64,000 nt of DNA from Culex pipiens pallens (GCF_016801865.2 NC_068939.1:92772879-92836878), one strand, 5' to 3'; positions 33,501 to 46,854 are shown, counted from the first letter of the stretch. The notes: generated from the sequence alone by a model not told the origin. Numbers and translations are program-made.

Positions 33501-35929
33501 CTAGGTCAGAATAAATGAATAATCAAATTGAAAATAAACTGTCAAATTGAACAACTTGCTGGCCTGGTACTAAGAAAGCACACTCAAACACGTTGGTTAT
33601 TCTAGAGAGCAAACCGATTACAATTGAAACCAAAATTTATTGGTTTGAATTTGCCAAAAAGTTTGAATTTGTTCAAATATGGCATAAACTACCGCAGTTA
33701 TGTTTGACCAGGTTATCTTTACCATATTTGCAAAACTCTAGCGACAATCTAACTGGGATTACACTTTGGTGTTGGCTAGCTCTAGAATTTATCACTCCGC
33801 TCATTGATATAGTTAAAAGTCGTGTTCAAAAATGTAATGCTAAATTGTAGATAGAAGACTGACAATGTTTTATACTATTTTGTAGATCGTATGTATGCTT
33901 TTTGCCTCATTTCACAAGCTATTTCCTTAAAACTAGTAGAATAAACAAGTCAACAGTTAACGAAAAACAAAACACACGCAAAGTTCAGAAACTAAAGGAA
34001 GTAAGTAAGAAGGAACGATAAAGTTGTGGACAGCAGTTTAGATTCGAAAGGTAACAGACAAGTTAAAAAGCTACAGAATCAATCACATTAACTCAGAACG
34101 CAAAGGTGGTTGAACGGAAAGCGAAAAACACAAATCAATTCGAATGCATTAATTTTTGTTTGCTTGAATTTCGCTATTTCTCTAGTAGAGGGATCAAAGA
34201 AAACATCCAAGTGCCAACTGAAAATAACACCGAAACAGTTTGTTTTGTCCAAAAATGTATCTCATTTATTTTGAAGGCCCAAGCCTCTCTAATCAGCTAA
34301 TTAAACATAACGAGTGGTACAATAATATCATAATTTAAATACCGGTAGAATTTTTAGATTTCATGAGTCTCATTGTTTCTCATTCGCTTTCATTGGTTAA
34401 ATTAGGAGTTATATATTGAAAGCAGTATGCTAGATTGACATGAATGTAAAGCTCAGGATCCTTTTAAGTGGCATGGTTTAAGATTGGTTGCATTTCTGTA
34501 CGATAAATACTAGTTTTAGTGGATTGTGTTGCCCTAGAGCTAATTACTGTTTTGTTGAATGTTGTTTTTATCTTGTATAGTATTTTAAAAGCAGTCGTAA
34601 GCATTATGGTAAATGTACTGGTCTATTAAAAGTGTATTTAAATTTGTTTGTAAGTATGTGCGTAGAAAGTTTGTTAGAAGAATCGCGAGATGCCAATAGC
34701 GGTTAAAAAGTTTCAGAAGCCGTTTGATCTGTAAATCTCAGCATTTATCTGTTTTTGTTTTACTTGCTTCGCTTTATATTTTTCCCTAAGCTATGCTTTC
34801 CTACTTACGATATTATTTAGAATGGTTTTAGTTTTAAACTCGTGGACGGCAATTGTCATCGATGCAATCGTATGATGATTTATTAAAATTTCAAGTTTTC
34901 AATGTGAAAGTAGCTAGTAAAGTTGTTACAATTGTGGAAAAATGTTTAAAAATATTAGAGATAATAGAATATTCCCAAAGATATTTTTTGCCTTGTCAGT
35001 CTTTATTGCAAGATTATGAAAATATGGAAATCACTTTTGAAAACACATTCAAATTTATTCGAAAAAAAGTTTATTGAAATTGTAACATGGTGGACTTGAA
35101 GGCAATCCCAAAAATTTAAACTGTCTTGATCGCAGTTTATCAGAGATAAAATAATCAAATTAACTTTTCGGGGAGCTCTAGATGTGACGAAAAAAGTCAC
35201 AAATAAACGTTATTCGAAGGTACAACAAGTGATACTTTTGATTGTAGCGTATTACAATTTGATCAGTTTTGCATTCATTACCATGAAATGTTCCAGGCGT
35301 TTTTACTGAATTTCTAATCATAAAATTGGGAAGACTTGATTCCTTTTATGTTCCAGAAAGATCCAGAAAGACATTGAACAAAATCCACTGCACAACAAAA
35401 ATGAACAAAATCAAAAATATTAACAAAAGCCTCTTAAAGGTAAGTAGTCTACAACAGCTCATTTAGGGAGACTTGAGATTTTGGCAGTCCCAAAACATTA
35501 AAAGTTTGTCAAATATTTATCGCAGTAATTTTGAGTTTTTTACCCAGAAGGAGGGTAACCCTATAAATAAGAGCAACACATGTCTCATGGTGAGAAACAT
35601 TGGAAAGTGATAAACATTGAATAAAGAAGATAATTAGCGAAAAAATTGTGCACTGTGTTCCGCTGGGGAATATTTATCATTTTTTCCAAGATTGCGTAGA
35701 AACTCACGCCACCTTTACAATATTTAGGATTTAAATAATGGGGTTAAAACGATTGGCTTAGCTAAAAACTATTTTATTCAAAAATGCTTATTAGCCGTAG
35801 TAATTAGATTAATTAAGCTCCCATATCCCAAATGATGCTTACAATTTAAAGTTTCCTTGTAAATTGATAGAGATCTGAGTGCAAAAAGGTGATAAAGTCT
35901 CCCCACTCTTACGAAAATGATTGGATCAA

Positions 35930-36445
35930 ATCGTCGCCGTCGTGCTAACTTGTCGTACGTGCATTTTGGGCCAAATTGAGTTAAGAACGCCATTTTGTGC
36001 AGCTCACAATGCCTCATCTTTTGACCTTCACAGATCCCCAAAATTCGATTTCAATTCTAAGATATTCAATGAAAACCAAAAATGCTCCGAATTTTTCTGT
36101 CACTTTTCATGTTAAAGTAGTTTCAATCTTGTCGTGCTATCTTGTCACTCCCTGAAAGTTGATGTAAGTGCGACAAATGGCCAAAGGGATTTCAGGTCAG
36201 GATGCGTTTGACGCATGTACAAGATAGACTACCGTAAACATTTGTAATTATAACCTGGGACTCCAGCAACCAACTTCAACCAAACTTCGGGACAATGCAC
36301 AGAATGGTCAGCCAAACAAAACGTGTTTGTTATTGTTTACATTGCGTGCTCTCGTTTTTGTTTATTCAAGGTCAAACATTACGCGCGTTTTTCTCGGAAC
36401 GTCGAAATGGCGGGTGCGACAAGATAGCACAACGGCGTCGAAATG
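35930..36445. mobile_element. MITE with CGTCG...TGTGCTA-type inverted ends
   Basis: The left end CGTCGCCGTCGTGCTAACTT with GTCGTACGTGCATTTT is mirrored, with changes, by AAATGGCGGGTGCGACAAG and ATAGCACAACGGCG at the right. An inner GTCGTGCTATCTTGTC copy lies near 36130. The open frames crossing it on both strands are explained by these repeats. Confidence 0.6.
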
Positions 36446-37132
36446 TTGACTAAAATTAGCAAACCAAACCAACTCTGATTTTTCAGTAAAGTCTTGCAGC
36501 TGCATGGTAGCGATTGATAGATTAAGTGCCGTATTGAATATTGACGATCTATAAGACGATGCTATTGCTGTTGTTAGCGTTGAAAATGTAGAGTTGAAAT
36601 CGTAGGTCTCCACTTGGTCGCGTCTTCTCGTTTTCTGCTCTGGGTTATTTAAACCCGATGGTTGCAATTTGTTTTTAGATCCATTTAACTTTTATTTTAG
36701 TCCTCGGATATTTGCGTCTCTAAAACGAGTCCTAACTATCCTGGAGCCTATTGCTCGTGATATCATCTTGTACATAATAGGTAAGTTTTTTGCTTCATAA
36801 GGACGATATTTTTTTTTTACTAATTTACAGCCTTCCGGTATGGTTGGTTTTGGGTGTGCAAGCTTGTAGCCTACAACAGGGTTGATATGAGTGCGTACAA
36901 CAAAGTGTAATTTATGTGACAATTTGGAATAGTTTACACATATACATTAACGAGTACAGAACGGGTACAGTTCACTTGACTAGTGGTGTGTCTACTCAGG
37001 GTAGTGTAATGAAATTGGGTTTTATGCAGCTCGGCAACCAACACCAGGGCACGGTGCCGGAAGTTACTTTGCTCATCGGATTGGCATAAATAATTAGCTA
37101 TCTAATGTAATCACTTAAATTATTGCTCATAC

Positions 37133-37264
37133 TCGGTGATTCGGCACGCAGTTCTTCGTTCAACTCGGCCAGTCGGGAGGATAGCGGTGGCTGTCTTCGT
37201 CTGGGGGCCAGCGGCGTGGCCAGAATCGATTCTTCCGGCGATTCCATCAGATCACTTTGTTCAC
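37133..37264 (-). CDS. Shab: Shab in-frame cassette exon
   Basis: 132 bp, a multiple of three, phase 1 to phase 1, with acceptor CCCGTCCAG and donor GA|GTATGA. It is fully open in the one frame dictated by the core exon and encodes EQSDLMESPEESI, ATPLAPRRRQPP and RLAELNEELRAESP. Because core exon 42230 joins equally well to exon 33500 (giving the known VDTG-HNLS), this must be optional. It would add 44 residues just after S6, near the proximal tail. A second possible donor, AA|GTGATT about 20 bases on, also keeps phase. Drosophila Shab, as I recall, also has variant sequence at this junction. Not seen in transcripts here. Confidence 0.75.
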
Positions 37265-37999
37265 CTGGACGGGACGGGAGGTATCAATTTGTTGCAGCAA
37301 GGGTTAACCGGATTGCAATAGCTTTCGATAATTTTCTAAGTACAACGCATGAAAAGTCTAAATTTGTGTGAAACACTTCTAAAAAATCTGGACTTGGCAT
37401 AAATCCAGTCATGAACAACGACCAGCAATATTTTTCTCTGCTCAAAAGTGCTTGCGATACCAATTGTGTTTGCTGATGGAGAAAAGTTGCTAACTTTGGA
37501 AACAAATATTAACGGCCATGTTTTGTGCTCCCAAGTGTCGGAAATATATTGCTAATCATTTTGGATGCAAGGGAAGCGGGTCCTTGACGGACAATTTAGA
37601 TACTGTGCAATGGTTCTGAAGAGTCATAAAATGCTACAAATGTTTAATGTGACAAATTATCTTACATGGATGCAGCAGCTAATGGAACCGTAGAACGTGT
37701 TCTGAACGGTTGTTTTATGTTTGATGAATGCTACTCATTCTAGTTAAAATATTTCTAAAATAAGGTTTGAAACTAAGCTTTGCTAAACTTTGGTCGGGGG
37801 ATTGCATGTTCAAAAAGGTGAAATTTAATTTTAAAATGAAATGAACTAAAATAAATCAAACAATGTTCAGAAAATATTGCTGGTGTTTTTTTTCTGGCTT
37901 AGCATAATCTACATAAACTTGGTGTTTTTTTATTGGGCATGTTCTGTAAAGTGTATGTAGTATTTAGTATATTATCTTCGTCATCTAGCACAATTTCAT

Positions 38000-38580
38000 C
38001 TACATTATCGTTAGAAACTTACAGACTACCCTTAACTTAATCTTCAGCTTCCATTGAACCATACATCTGGTTGAATTGTGAGTTTTTGTGCACGTGTTCG
38101 AGAAGGCGATTGATTGTTGCCACATCGCTCCTGCCGCAGTCATAAACCAACCCGACCCACTAACCAGTTCGATCTGTGGCAAACCATGCAAGCTTAAATT
38201 ATTCAGCCAACTTTTTGTTGTTTCTGTCGTTGGTGTTGGTACTGGTGTGCCAGCTGGACATTGCCTGAACATTGCTTGGAACAAGTTGGTCTTAGTGTAC
38301 CAGCATGAAGTAGCTTTTTCTTGGCTTTTTGGGGGTGGTAAGAACTTGAGCAAAGCAGCATCCTGCAGCAGCTCGTTGACGATGGTGTCAGATTTTCGTG
38401 GGCGGAGGAGCTGCAACAGATGTTGGTGGCATAAAATTGCTGATTCTTCCTGTACCAATAACTATAAATGTCGAGTAAATTTGGTCTTTTCTAGCGACGG
38501 GTCAAGCTGGGTGCTATTTACTGGAGATACAAGTGTTGGTACATTGGGATCAGAAGTAGCTTGCTTGTTTTAGTAACAAA
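38000..38580 (-). pseudogene. Decayed coding-like fragment, family unknown
   Basis: The minus strand carries protein-like text interrupted by a stop: NVPTLVSPVNSTQLDPS, a TAG at about 38460, then SDTIVNELLQDAALLKF, GTPVPTPTTETTKSW and LNNLSLHGLPQIEL. Composition is richer in GC than the flanks, and the frame continues across the stop, suggesting a processed or captured gene fragment. I could not assign a family. The plus strand also has a long frame (38088-38573), but its text is Cys/Val-rich and less natural. It could be chance. Confidence 0.35.
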
Positions 38581-39299
38581 ATTATCAATTTTGGTTGGTG
38601 AAAAGGGCTACAAACTTTGAAAATATAAAGACCTCGAAAGATTACAAATTTTGATGCGGTTGTGAAAAGTGAACTGAAGTGCTTCAGTTACGCTGAAAAA
38701 TATTTTTGCGAAAGTTTGTATGGGGATTGTAATGGGTTGTTTTTGAAAGGAAACTTATCGTGTTGTAACCTGTATAGGCCTGGTGAAACTGTAATTACTA
38801 AAATGGCAATAACTCAGCGGAAACTCAACCAAATTGCATTATCTATATTAGTTGGACTCGTTAGAATGTTTTTTTCGAACCTTTTCTGTCGTTTTATTTT
38901 CTTGGCACAACAACAAAGTTTTAAATCAACCGGAGTTAGGTTTGAATAACTTTTTCGATGTTTCTACAAAAGAGGTGAAATTATTCACATGGCATTACCA
39001 ATAGAACAATGAAGGGGGTGGTGTGCCAAAAAACTGCTCAGGATTTGCCACTCCATTTGAATAAGCCATAAACTGTCTGCTCGAAAACTTTTCATTACTT
39101 GCAAGTTATGAATTCGTACCACGTCCGATTCTCACTGCCAAACAAGGCCAGGCCACAGGGCAGGAGTATTAGCATATGCTGGAATTAGCCATAATTTACT
39201 CCTGCTACACGTGTGGACCCAGCTATAGGTCAGTTCATATATGTAGATTGGGGGTGTGCCAGCAGTGGCCGACTTCTGTCCGGTTGGTATTTGGCACAG

Positions 39300-39720
39300 T
39301 TTAGCTGCGGTTGTTGACGTTCCGAATCAGGATGCACTCTCTAACTAGAGCCCGGCCAGTAGTGCTAGAACGTGACTGCCGGCTGTAAAATGTGAGGACA
39401 TATTTCAGCTGTAAATGCAAATTGCCTGTTGAAATTAACAACATGTCCTCGTCGTCGTCGTCGTTTGTCGTCATCGCGGGACGACCCATTGGGCCGAGTG
39501 GAACGAACGCGCCGGAAGTGGACCGCATTGTGGACTTTGAAGCAGGTCCTCACGGCGATGGAGACAATAACTCAGCCCACGTGGGTTGCATGTTCCGATT
39601 AAGCGCAAACCCTTTTCGAAATAAATCAACCCCACGGGGGTGTTTTTTGGTACCGGTCGTCGTCGTCGTAAGGGGACGCAAATGAAAAGGTCATTCGTGG
39701 GGAAGATTTGTGCCAGTTTT
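39300..39720. other. GC-richer segment with GTC trinucleotide runs
   Basis: Contains CGTCGTCGTCGTCG twice (about 39450 and 39660) and open frames on both strands with Asp or Ser runs. No splice sites in phase with Shab were found, so I do not call it coding. Confidence 0.3.
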
Positions 39721-40439
39721 CAGCGCAATGTAACCCACATGCTCGGTCGGTCAGATTTCGTTTGCAAGCTGTGAATTATGTGGATGGGTATTTCTACCTT
39801 GAAGAATATGTCACTGGACAGCCTTGTTTTAATTTAAATTTATTGTAGCAATGGATAAGCTTCGAATTTATTCTCTCAAGCTTATTTTTTTGTAATAATA
39901 TTTTCGATCGATAATTATTATGATTAGCGTTTGTGAAAAAATATCAATATATGATTCGGACATTTCATGTACCAATAGAAATAAGTTTTCAAATAAAAAA
40001 CTTGAACGATTTGAAACATGTAAGTTTACATCCAAGTTTTACAAAGTGCAAGCTAGACGAGCTAACACAACGAAGCTGGTTTCATAGGTTTAATACATTG
40101 AGTATGCCATCAAATATGCATTCGATTCTCGCTTTGCTGCTCTCAGTGTTGCTGAATGGTAGTACAATGATGCAGGTGTTGATTTATGCTTTCAATGCAT
40201 AACGCGCATAATATATTTATGAAATGCGAATATTTTTTTAGCGCATTCGAAACATGTACTCCAACAACGCTGTTACGTTGACGAACTTTTTATTTGCGAG
40301 GAACTTTTTGGGTTACAAATATTGCAACCAATATTAAATTTTGGTTATTTTTTAAGTTGTACATACTTCTTTATTAAGGATGCTTGATAGAAATCTATGA
40401 CAATGTTATTGTTCAACAAATTCCTTGAAACAGCGCTGG

Positions 40440-40760
40440 CTCGAGAAGTACTGAGACTACACAGCAAAAAATCCGATGGTAAAATCGCATGCAAAAGCAT
40501 GCACTATTACATACTGCATGTACAATTTTTGCAAACACAAAAAAAAAGTTGCAACCAACGGGATTCAAACCCAGCACCAACAGTAAGGACTGGCGCCTTA
40601 GCCCACTCGGCCATCAGACCGATGAAAAGTTGTATGGATAAACGCATATATGAGCTTGACATTTCGGTCAAGTAGGTTTTCCATACTAATGGGCTACATC
40701 TTTCAGGGTGTAAAATCACATAAAATTGCATAAAATAATTCAATATTTATTTTACACCCA
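40440..40760 (-). mobile_element. tRNA-related SINE-like repeat
   Basis: On the minus strand, 40545-40620 reads GTCTGATGGCCGAGTGGGCT (A-box-like, as in Leu/Ser tRNAs), then GCGCCAGTCC and GGGTTTGAATCCCG (B-box-like), followed by TTGGTTGCAAC and an A/T run. The anticodon stem is poor, so it is not a functional tRNA. Boundaries are approximate. Confidence 0.5.
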
Positions 40761-42229
40761 GGCCTTTTACACGCAGCTGGATTACTACTGTTTTTGCTGT
40801 GTATTTGACCCTTATCGGCATTGTCCAACAGAGGTACAATTTTGGTAATGGATCCTTTCTTATTGTAAGATAACAAAGACAAAAGGAGGGGAGAAATATA
40901 GCTACGTGGATTCAGCATTCACGAACTTATCTTTGTTGATGTTTCTCAAAATATATTATAACTAATGAGTTTGTTGGCTGAGAAATGATAACGACTGACT
41001 TTTTTAAATTATTTTGGAGTTGGTTAAAAAAAAAAGTACGAGTTTCTTCGATGAAACATTAAACTGGCAATCGTCGTCATCAAATTCTGATTCTGATGTT
41101 TAGTGATGATATTATTTTTATTTTCGCATATTTTTTTAATAAAAAAAACTACGGTCAAAGGTCACAACTTACAATTTACTCTCTAATAGACGCATATTGT
41201 TTTTGTATTTCTGTGTTTAGGAAGATTTGTTTTGTTCTTCATTTTTTTCTTTGCAATGTCTATGAAGATCAAACAATAGATGGAAATTTTAATTTTGATA
41301 AATTTTTAAATTAAACCCCGTCTTTAGATGGGCTTTGGTTGTTGAGGAAAAATCTTACAAAAGTTTTTTTTTCAGAACGCTCAATGCTTTTTTTTAAATT
41401 GTTGACCAAATTAATGAGAAAACAGTTATCTGAAGCATATTTTTTGTGCGTGTCCTAACTCCAACATTTTTGGTTGCATTTTACAAGCATCTTAATCCGC
41501 ATAATTGTTTATAAGAATGGTTAAAATTTAACTTTTTTCGTCCATTCGAGTTGTGTAACATCCTTGAAGTTTAGTTTTTTGAGTAACTGTTTGTATATTT
41601 TCACCTAATTGATGCTCATTTTTATTTTGTATGTTGCCTATATGCCTAATCAACGCCAACTGACTATTACGTTTATGCGATGTTCACCTATGTTTTCATA
41701 TTCTATCTTACTGTACAATTATTGGTTTTACTTGAAGCTGAAAAAGAGTGTTTGTATTTTTGCATTTGCTTGAACAAAACATGATTTCTTACAATAGACA
41801 AAAACATCAACAGCGAGGGTACAACGGAAAAATGCTGAAAATAAACACACGTGTGAAGTCTTACACCAGCAACAAAATATAAAATAAATTAAAAATCAAT
41901 TGAACGTAACATTTGAAGAAGGAAAGCAATGAACTACACCGTGCATCACAGTTGTTGCGAATCACTCCAAACTCTTAAGTTATGAGTTTGGAGTTTTCAC
42001 AAACCTTGTCTCATTGTGATGGACGGTGTTATGTTGTCTTTTTGGGTAGCATATAGTAGGATAGTAGTATTTTTAGGGAAAACTACATTATGAAAGTGCA
42101 CTTCGATGAAGTGATTAGTGAAAGAAGGAAACATGCATTCAGGTCACTTTGTTACAGCACAAAATACGGGAAGAAAAAGAGTTGGAAGTTTAACAGGTAG
42201 GAGCTGGGCACAGCTCTCGAGGTACTCAC

Positions 42230-43073
42230 CAGTGTCGACGATGACGTCGATGAGGTCCATGCTCTTGGCGAAGGCATCGCGTAGGTTGATATGGTGAAAG
42301 CTGACGATGCTTCCTTCGCGCTTGGCACGATCGAGTGCCTCGCGCCGCTTGAGGGCCTTCTCACGCCGCATCTGATTCTTGTAAAACTCAGCGAAATTGT
42401 TAACGATGATAGGAATGGGCAATGCGATTACCAGTACGCCGCATATGCAACACACGGTACCAATCACTTTTCCAAGCGGAGTAGTGGGGTAGATGTCCCC
42501 GTAGCCAACCGTGGTCATGGTGATTCCCGCCCACCAAAATGTTTCGGGTATAGATATAAACTTGGTCTGAGGCTCGTCTTTTTCAGCAAAATATGCCAGG
42601 GACGAAAAGATGAGTACGCCCATTGCCAGGAACAACATTAGCAGACCCAGCTCCTTGTAGGAATTTCTCAGTGTGAAGCCTAGCGACTGCAGGCCCGTTG
42701 AATGTCGGGCCAGCTTAAGGATTCGCAGGATGCGCATGATGCGGAAGACTTGCACCACCCGGCGCACATCCTGGAACTGGTCCGTGGCGTTCTTGTTGGT
42801 CTCCAACAGGAACAGGGACACAAAATAGGGCAAAATTGCAAACAGATCGATAATATTGAGGCCGCCTTTGAAAAATTTCCACTTGTCCGGCGATGCGCTA
42901 AAACGCAGGACGTACTCGAGCGTGAACCAGGTGATGCACACCGCTTCAACCATCGCTAGCTCGGGATTGTCCTGGGAGGTGCCATTATGTTCGGATTGCA
43001 GGGACGGTAATGTATTGAGTGTCAAAGCTATCGTTGATAATACTATGAAGAGAATAGATATCACGGCAATTAC
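42230..43073 (-). CDS. Shab: Shab (Kv2) channel core exon, S1-S6 and pore
   Basis: It encodes 281 residues plus one base of the delayed-rectifier K+ channel core, a plasma-membrane protein that works as a tetramer. Approximate exon residues: S1 1-22 (VIAVISILFIVLSTIAL), S2 37-58, S3 70-91, S4 104-124 with regularly spaced Arg (RIMRILRILKLARH), S5 141-163, pore helix and filter 179-193 with TTVGYGD, S6 200-226 with the PIPIIV hinge. The conserved post-S6 helix contains MRREKALKRREALDRAKREG and ends NLRDAFAKSMDLIDVIVDTG, which is diagnostic for Shab. The acceptor is TTAATTGCAG, phase 0; the donor is ACTG|GTGAGT, phase 1. The T1 domain and N-terminus are not in the window. Read-through past the donor gives a spurious tail. 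Confidence 0.98.
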
Positions 43074-44047
43074 CTGCAATTAAAGATAGGCAACAAGAAC
43101 GGAAAAACTAGAGAGAGCGGTTCGACTTTTTCTTCTTTTTTTTGGGTATTTTTTTTATAACGATCATCAATTGGATAATTTGCTTACTTCTTTCGAGGAT
43201 GTTTTAATTTTATAAAATTAGCTTGACGCTTTTAGTTCTCGTCAAATATCGAAAACGATAATAAAACAATGAAATCATAATGACATTTGGGGTAGCGGAA
43301 TTGCATCGGTTTTATTATCATTCGGGGTCAGTTTAGATATGCCAATGTTTGGTTCAACCAAAACCTTTAGTCGGACGGTGTTGATCATAATTAGCCAATA
43401 AATGTGGATGTATTGGATATCAACAGTTTTAACTCTTATTTAACTGAATTTTAAGACATGTTTTACTAACTCAAACAATTGCTATTCAAGTTACATTAGT
43501 GTAGTTCCCGGTTTTATAAATAAGACAGAAGTTTTTCTAAAAATATAAACTGAGATTGAACAATTTACGTAGGGAAATCTTTACTAGGGCATTTGGTTTA
43601 GTTAAGTTTTGCGATTAGGCTATAGGCCCACACTTCCACTTTTTGGGAGTTGTAATAACACGTTAAAGCACGCAGTGCATGATCTAGTTTACTTTACTAC
43701 AAACTTAGTGGGACAAATGTAAAATATGCTAAACAATCTAAAGAACTTTGTACTAAAAGAGTTGACATCCAATCAAATCCAATCTTTAAACTAGTCAATT
43801 GGTCACTACATATTTGTCAAAGTTTTTGTAACAGGTTCAATGAATGGTCAATATATTACAATATAGTAATTTTTTTATTTAAAATATATTCTTACACTTG
43901 TTGATAGAAACTACTCAGTGCTACATTTTTGTGTAGTTTGATGCTTTTCTTACGAAACTCGGATGTTCCATAAACTTTGACAAAAATATGCAGTTTTATT
44001 TTTAAAATCGCAAGTATAATTTCAAAACAAACATTTCAAAAAGACTA

Positions 44048-44143
44048 AACCATGGATGTAAACAAACAGTTCACCCCACTCACTCTAGTGATTGTAATTA
44101 TCGAGTGTGAGTGGGAGGAGCTGCTTGATTCCATCCATGGTTA
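44048..44143. mobile_element. 96 bp palindromic MITE (AACCATGGATG ends)
   Basis: The ends AACCATGGATG and CATCCATGGTT are perfect inverted repeats, with an inner pair CCCACTCACTCT / GAGTGTGAGTGGG. It shares GATGTAAACAAACAGT with the start of the 4600-6130 element and resembles the interior of the 28314-28426 MITE. Confidence 0.7.
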
Positions 44144-44159
44144 TGTCTTATTGATCGGA

Positions 44160-45010
44160 TATCATAGATTTTTCACAATCGACCAACAAATTTCACTCGA
44201 GCTGACAAAAAGTTTTGGTTGAAAAAAGATACAATGTTTCGTAAAATCAAACACATTGTATTCAAAATTCCCGATAACATGCAAACGCGGTTCTAGCCCA
44301 GTATTTTTGGAATTAGACCGTATGGGAACAAAATCCAAGCGCCCGGACTTTGAAGCTGAAATCGGACATCGGTTTCGATTGTACAAGAGCCTTGCAGCCC
44401 CCTTCGTTAAAAACAAAAAAACTAACAATTTGTTATGTTTCCAGTTTGGACGAACGAGAAACATTCCGATTTCGAGCGGCGGCCCGGAGTTTGCTCCCAA
44501 ACGAGTCCGACCCAAAACTTCAGTGATTTGTATTAATACAGGAGAAAAGCAGTGATAACTGTGCTCAGATTCATATTATTATATTGCGGGGAAATACCAA
44601 GGAAACGTTGAGCATGACAAAGATCCCAACCAAACGGAGAATATCCACGTGGAGATGAATGAAGAATGCACTGTGGATGTGTCGATCCAGTCTGACCAAC
44701 CCGGGGAAGGAACCGAGGTAGGGTCAACACGTACGCAGGAGTTCGTTCTCTGTCCCATCGTCCGGCGAGGGTTTTTTTTTGTAAAGTTTCGGTTTCAAGT
44801 GGTTTCCATTTGTTGGACGCAGAGCCGAATGTTTTGCGATTTGATTTTTGCTGGAGGTCGTTCGGCGAACCATTGTGTTCTACGCCAACGAACCATTGTG
44901 TTCTACGCTTTAAAGGGGATTTTTACTCATGAAGTGTTCCATCGTGGCAGTGTTGCTGTTTTGAGGTTGTTTCACAAAAAAACTTTGCTGAGCAAATCTG
45001 AACGATTTTG
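44160..45010 (+). other. Unassigned GC-richer stretch with open frames
   Basis: Frames at 44256-44555 and 44649-45011 (plus) have mixed composition (for example RMGTKSKRPDFEAEIGH), but no start context, splice sites or family recognised. A 19 bp direct repeat, CGAACCATTGTGTTCTACG, occurs twice at about 44857 and 44888. It is possibly an old repeat. Confidence 0.3.
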
Positions 45011-45837
45011 AGATTTTCCTGTAATTTTCTATTTTTAATTCAACTTGGTCCAAACTACTAAAATAATACACTCAGTTATTTCACTTCGTTTTCATGAATA
45101 ATACAGATTTTACTCAGGAATGAGGTTTGGTATCTACTTATTTTTAGGTGAACTTCTTTCAAATTTCGGAGAATTTTGCTAGAGTCTAGTAATTTTACAT
45201 ACTCAAATTTAAATAATCTTCCAAATTTGAATGAAATCATCCCATGTTGGTTTGAAAAGAAAGTTTCTAAAATTCATTCCTGAGTAGGTTTTGTCATCAT
45301 CCTTGTAAAAAACTTAGAAGTGAGTTTTTTACACATTCACATTGTTTTGCTTGATTTGAACACAATTCGATAAAATAAATAAAATAAATAATCTATAGAT
45401 TTGCTCAGCTAAAGAATTTCAGAAACCGAATAATAAAACATTTATCAAAAATTCATCAAATTTGGTCGGGTTTGCAATATGGTTCACATATATTGTCAAA
45501 AATACTTCAATACAGACAAGAGTCGTATTGTTATTTGACCATTTGATGGACTTTGATGAAATGTGTCATCAAACGTTTGGCGACTGTCAGAAAGTTTTTG
45601 CAAATTTCTGTTGGTGTTGTCAAAAAAGGTCTGTCAATGTTGATTGATGAATATCAAACAATATTTTCAATTTAACACATCTCTACATTTTGAAAAATCT
45701 TGATTTGTTTTTATGCAATGTGAGAATTCGACTCGCTGAACACACTCTGATAAGCAGAATGACATTTAGCTCATGTCTAGCTAGTGTCGAACATTAATAA
45801 ATCGGAAATAAATTCTAAGAAACATTAAAAAACCTAG

Positions 45838-45890
45838 CGCCTCTATTGAATCCAAGGAGGCGCCTGGTTTTTTTTAAAATGAAACCATAG
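45838..45890. repeat. GCGYCTCCAT hairpin repeat, copy 2
   Basis: AACCTAGCGCCTC and GGAGGCGCCTGGTT form inverted arms about 15 bp apart. Flanking text (GAACACACTC upstream) is shared with the copy near 48930. Confidence 0.5.
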
Positions 45891-46854
45891 CATTCATACC
45901 CGACAAGTGCTATGGGAAATTCTCGTATGTTTGGCAGGTTTAGCACTCGCTCCTAACTCCATCAAATTTGCTGATTTTTACTATTTAAACAACTAATTTT
46001 GCAAAACTTTTGATAGAAACTTGCTTGCTCACTTCTTATTGAGCTATTTATCACTCGATTTCAGTTGAAAACGCTTTTAATTAGGATTAATTGAATGTCA
46101 AAGTTCTGACCTGCCAACATTAGAGGCACGCTGGAATTAAATGCTTTTCCCCTGTGTTTAGTACTGTCCGGGAAAAAATTCTAGAAATGTACTTCTGTCA
46201 ATTTCTACAGAACGTGGTGAGAAAGAAATAGAGAAAAAATGACTTCAAAATGTAGAGCTGTGTTATTTAACTGGCCATTTCGTCAGAATTATGTGAATTT
46301 GTAATCAGTAAACTATGATCAATACTTTTGGAGTATGTTTTTAGGAACAAAACGACGGCAAATGTTGCAATGACGTGGGTTTAGATTAACTAAAGTAAAA
46401 TATGGAAATTTCTTGAAATATTTCTTCTGCTAGCTGTCACATGCTAAGTTGGTAAAATGTTTTAATAGATATCGACTTTGTTGTGTCAAATGTTAGGCTG
46501 TCAGTCCATCATTTCAATAGTCAAAATAGCCAGATGAAACGTTTCATGGAAATTCGCCAAAATTGTTGGATTAACAGCTCGACTTCGATCTTTGGTAAAA
46601 AAAGGAAGGGAGGGCGGTCACATGGAACCCACTGGAACCGATCGGCGCGGTTCAAGGCAGAGAACGACTTCCCGAGTAGTCGTCGACACGCTGGAAAATA
46701 ACTTTATAAAATTAAAACGTGCGAACGGTGGTAGTGGAGGTAGCGGGGTTGGGGTGGAGATGATACGGAGGTCGTCGAGGTTCGCGCCCCTTCGAAAGAA
46801 GAAATTAAATTTTCCAATCGGGCGCGCTGTCGGTTTCAAATAATTTCCCATCAT

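Larger units (their letters stand above)
33501..42229 (-). other. 8.7 kb Shab intron (contains cassette exon)
   Basis: Runs from donor ACTG|GTGAGT at the core exon to acceptor TGACCTAG. It holds the cassette 37133-37264 and the repeats and decayed fragment listed. 33501-35900 and 40760-42229 show nothing recognisable. Confidence 0.8.

Noticed and set aside
37123..37371. Plus-strand frames over 37123-37371
   Set aside because: Mirror of the Shab cassette exon, which has splice sites and correct phase.
40545..40620. A functional tRNA-Leu or tRNA-Ser gene
   Set aside because: Good A- and B-box likeness but no proper anticodon stem; followed by a repeat tail.
42144..42229. C-terminal extension of the Shab core frame past VDTG
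   Set aside because: It lies beyond a consensus GTGAGT donor, and two downstream exons fit that donor's phase.
45060..45330. Possible MITE with TTACTCAGGAATGA inverted pair
   Set aside because: Only about 14 bp pair well; termini are not similar enough to call an element.
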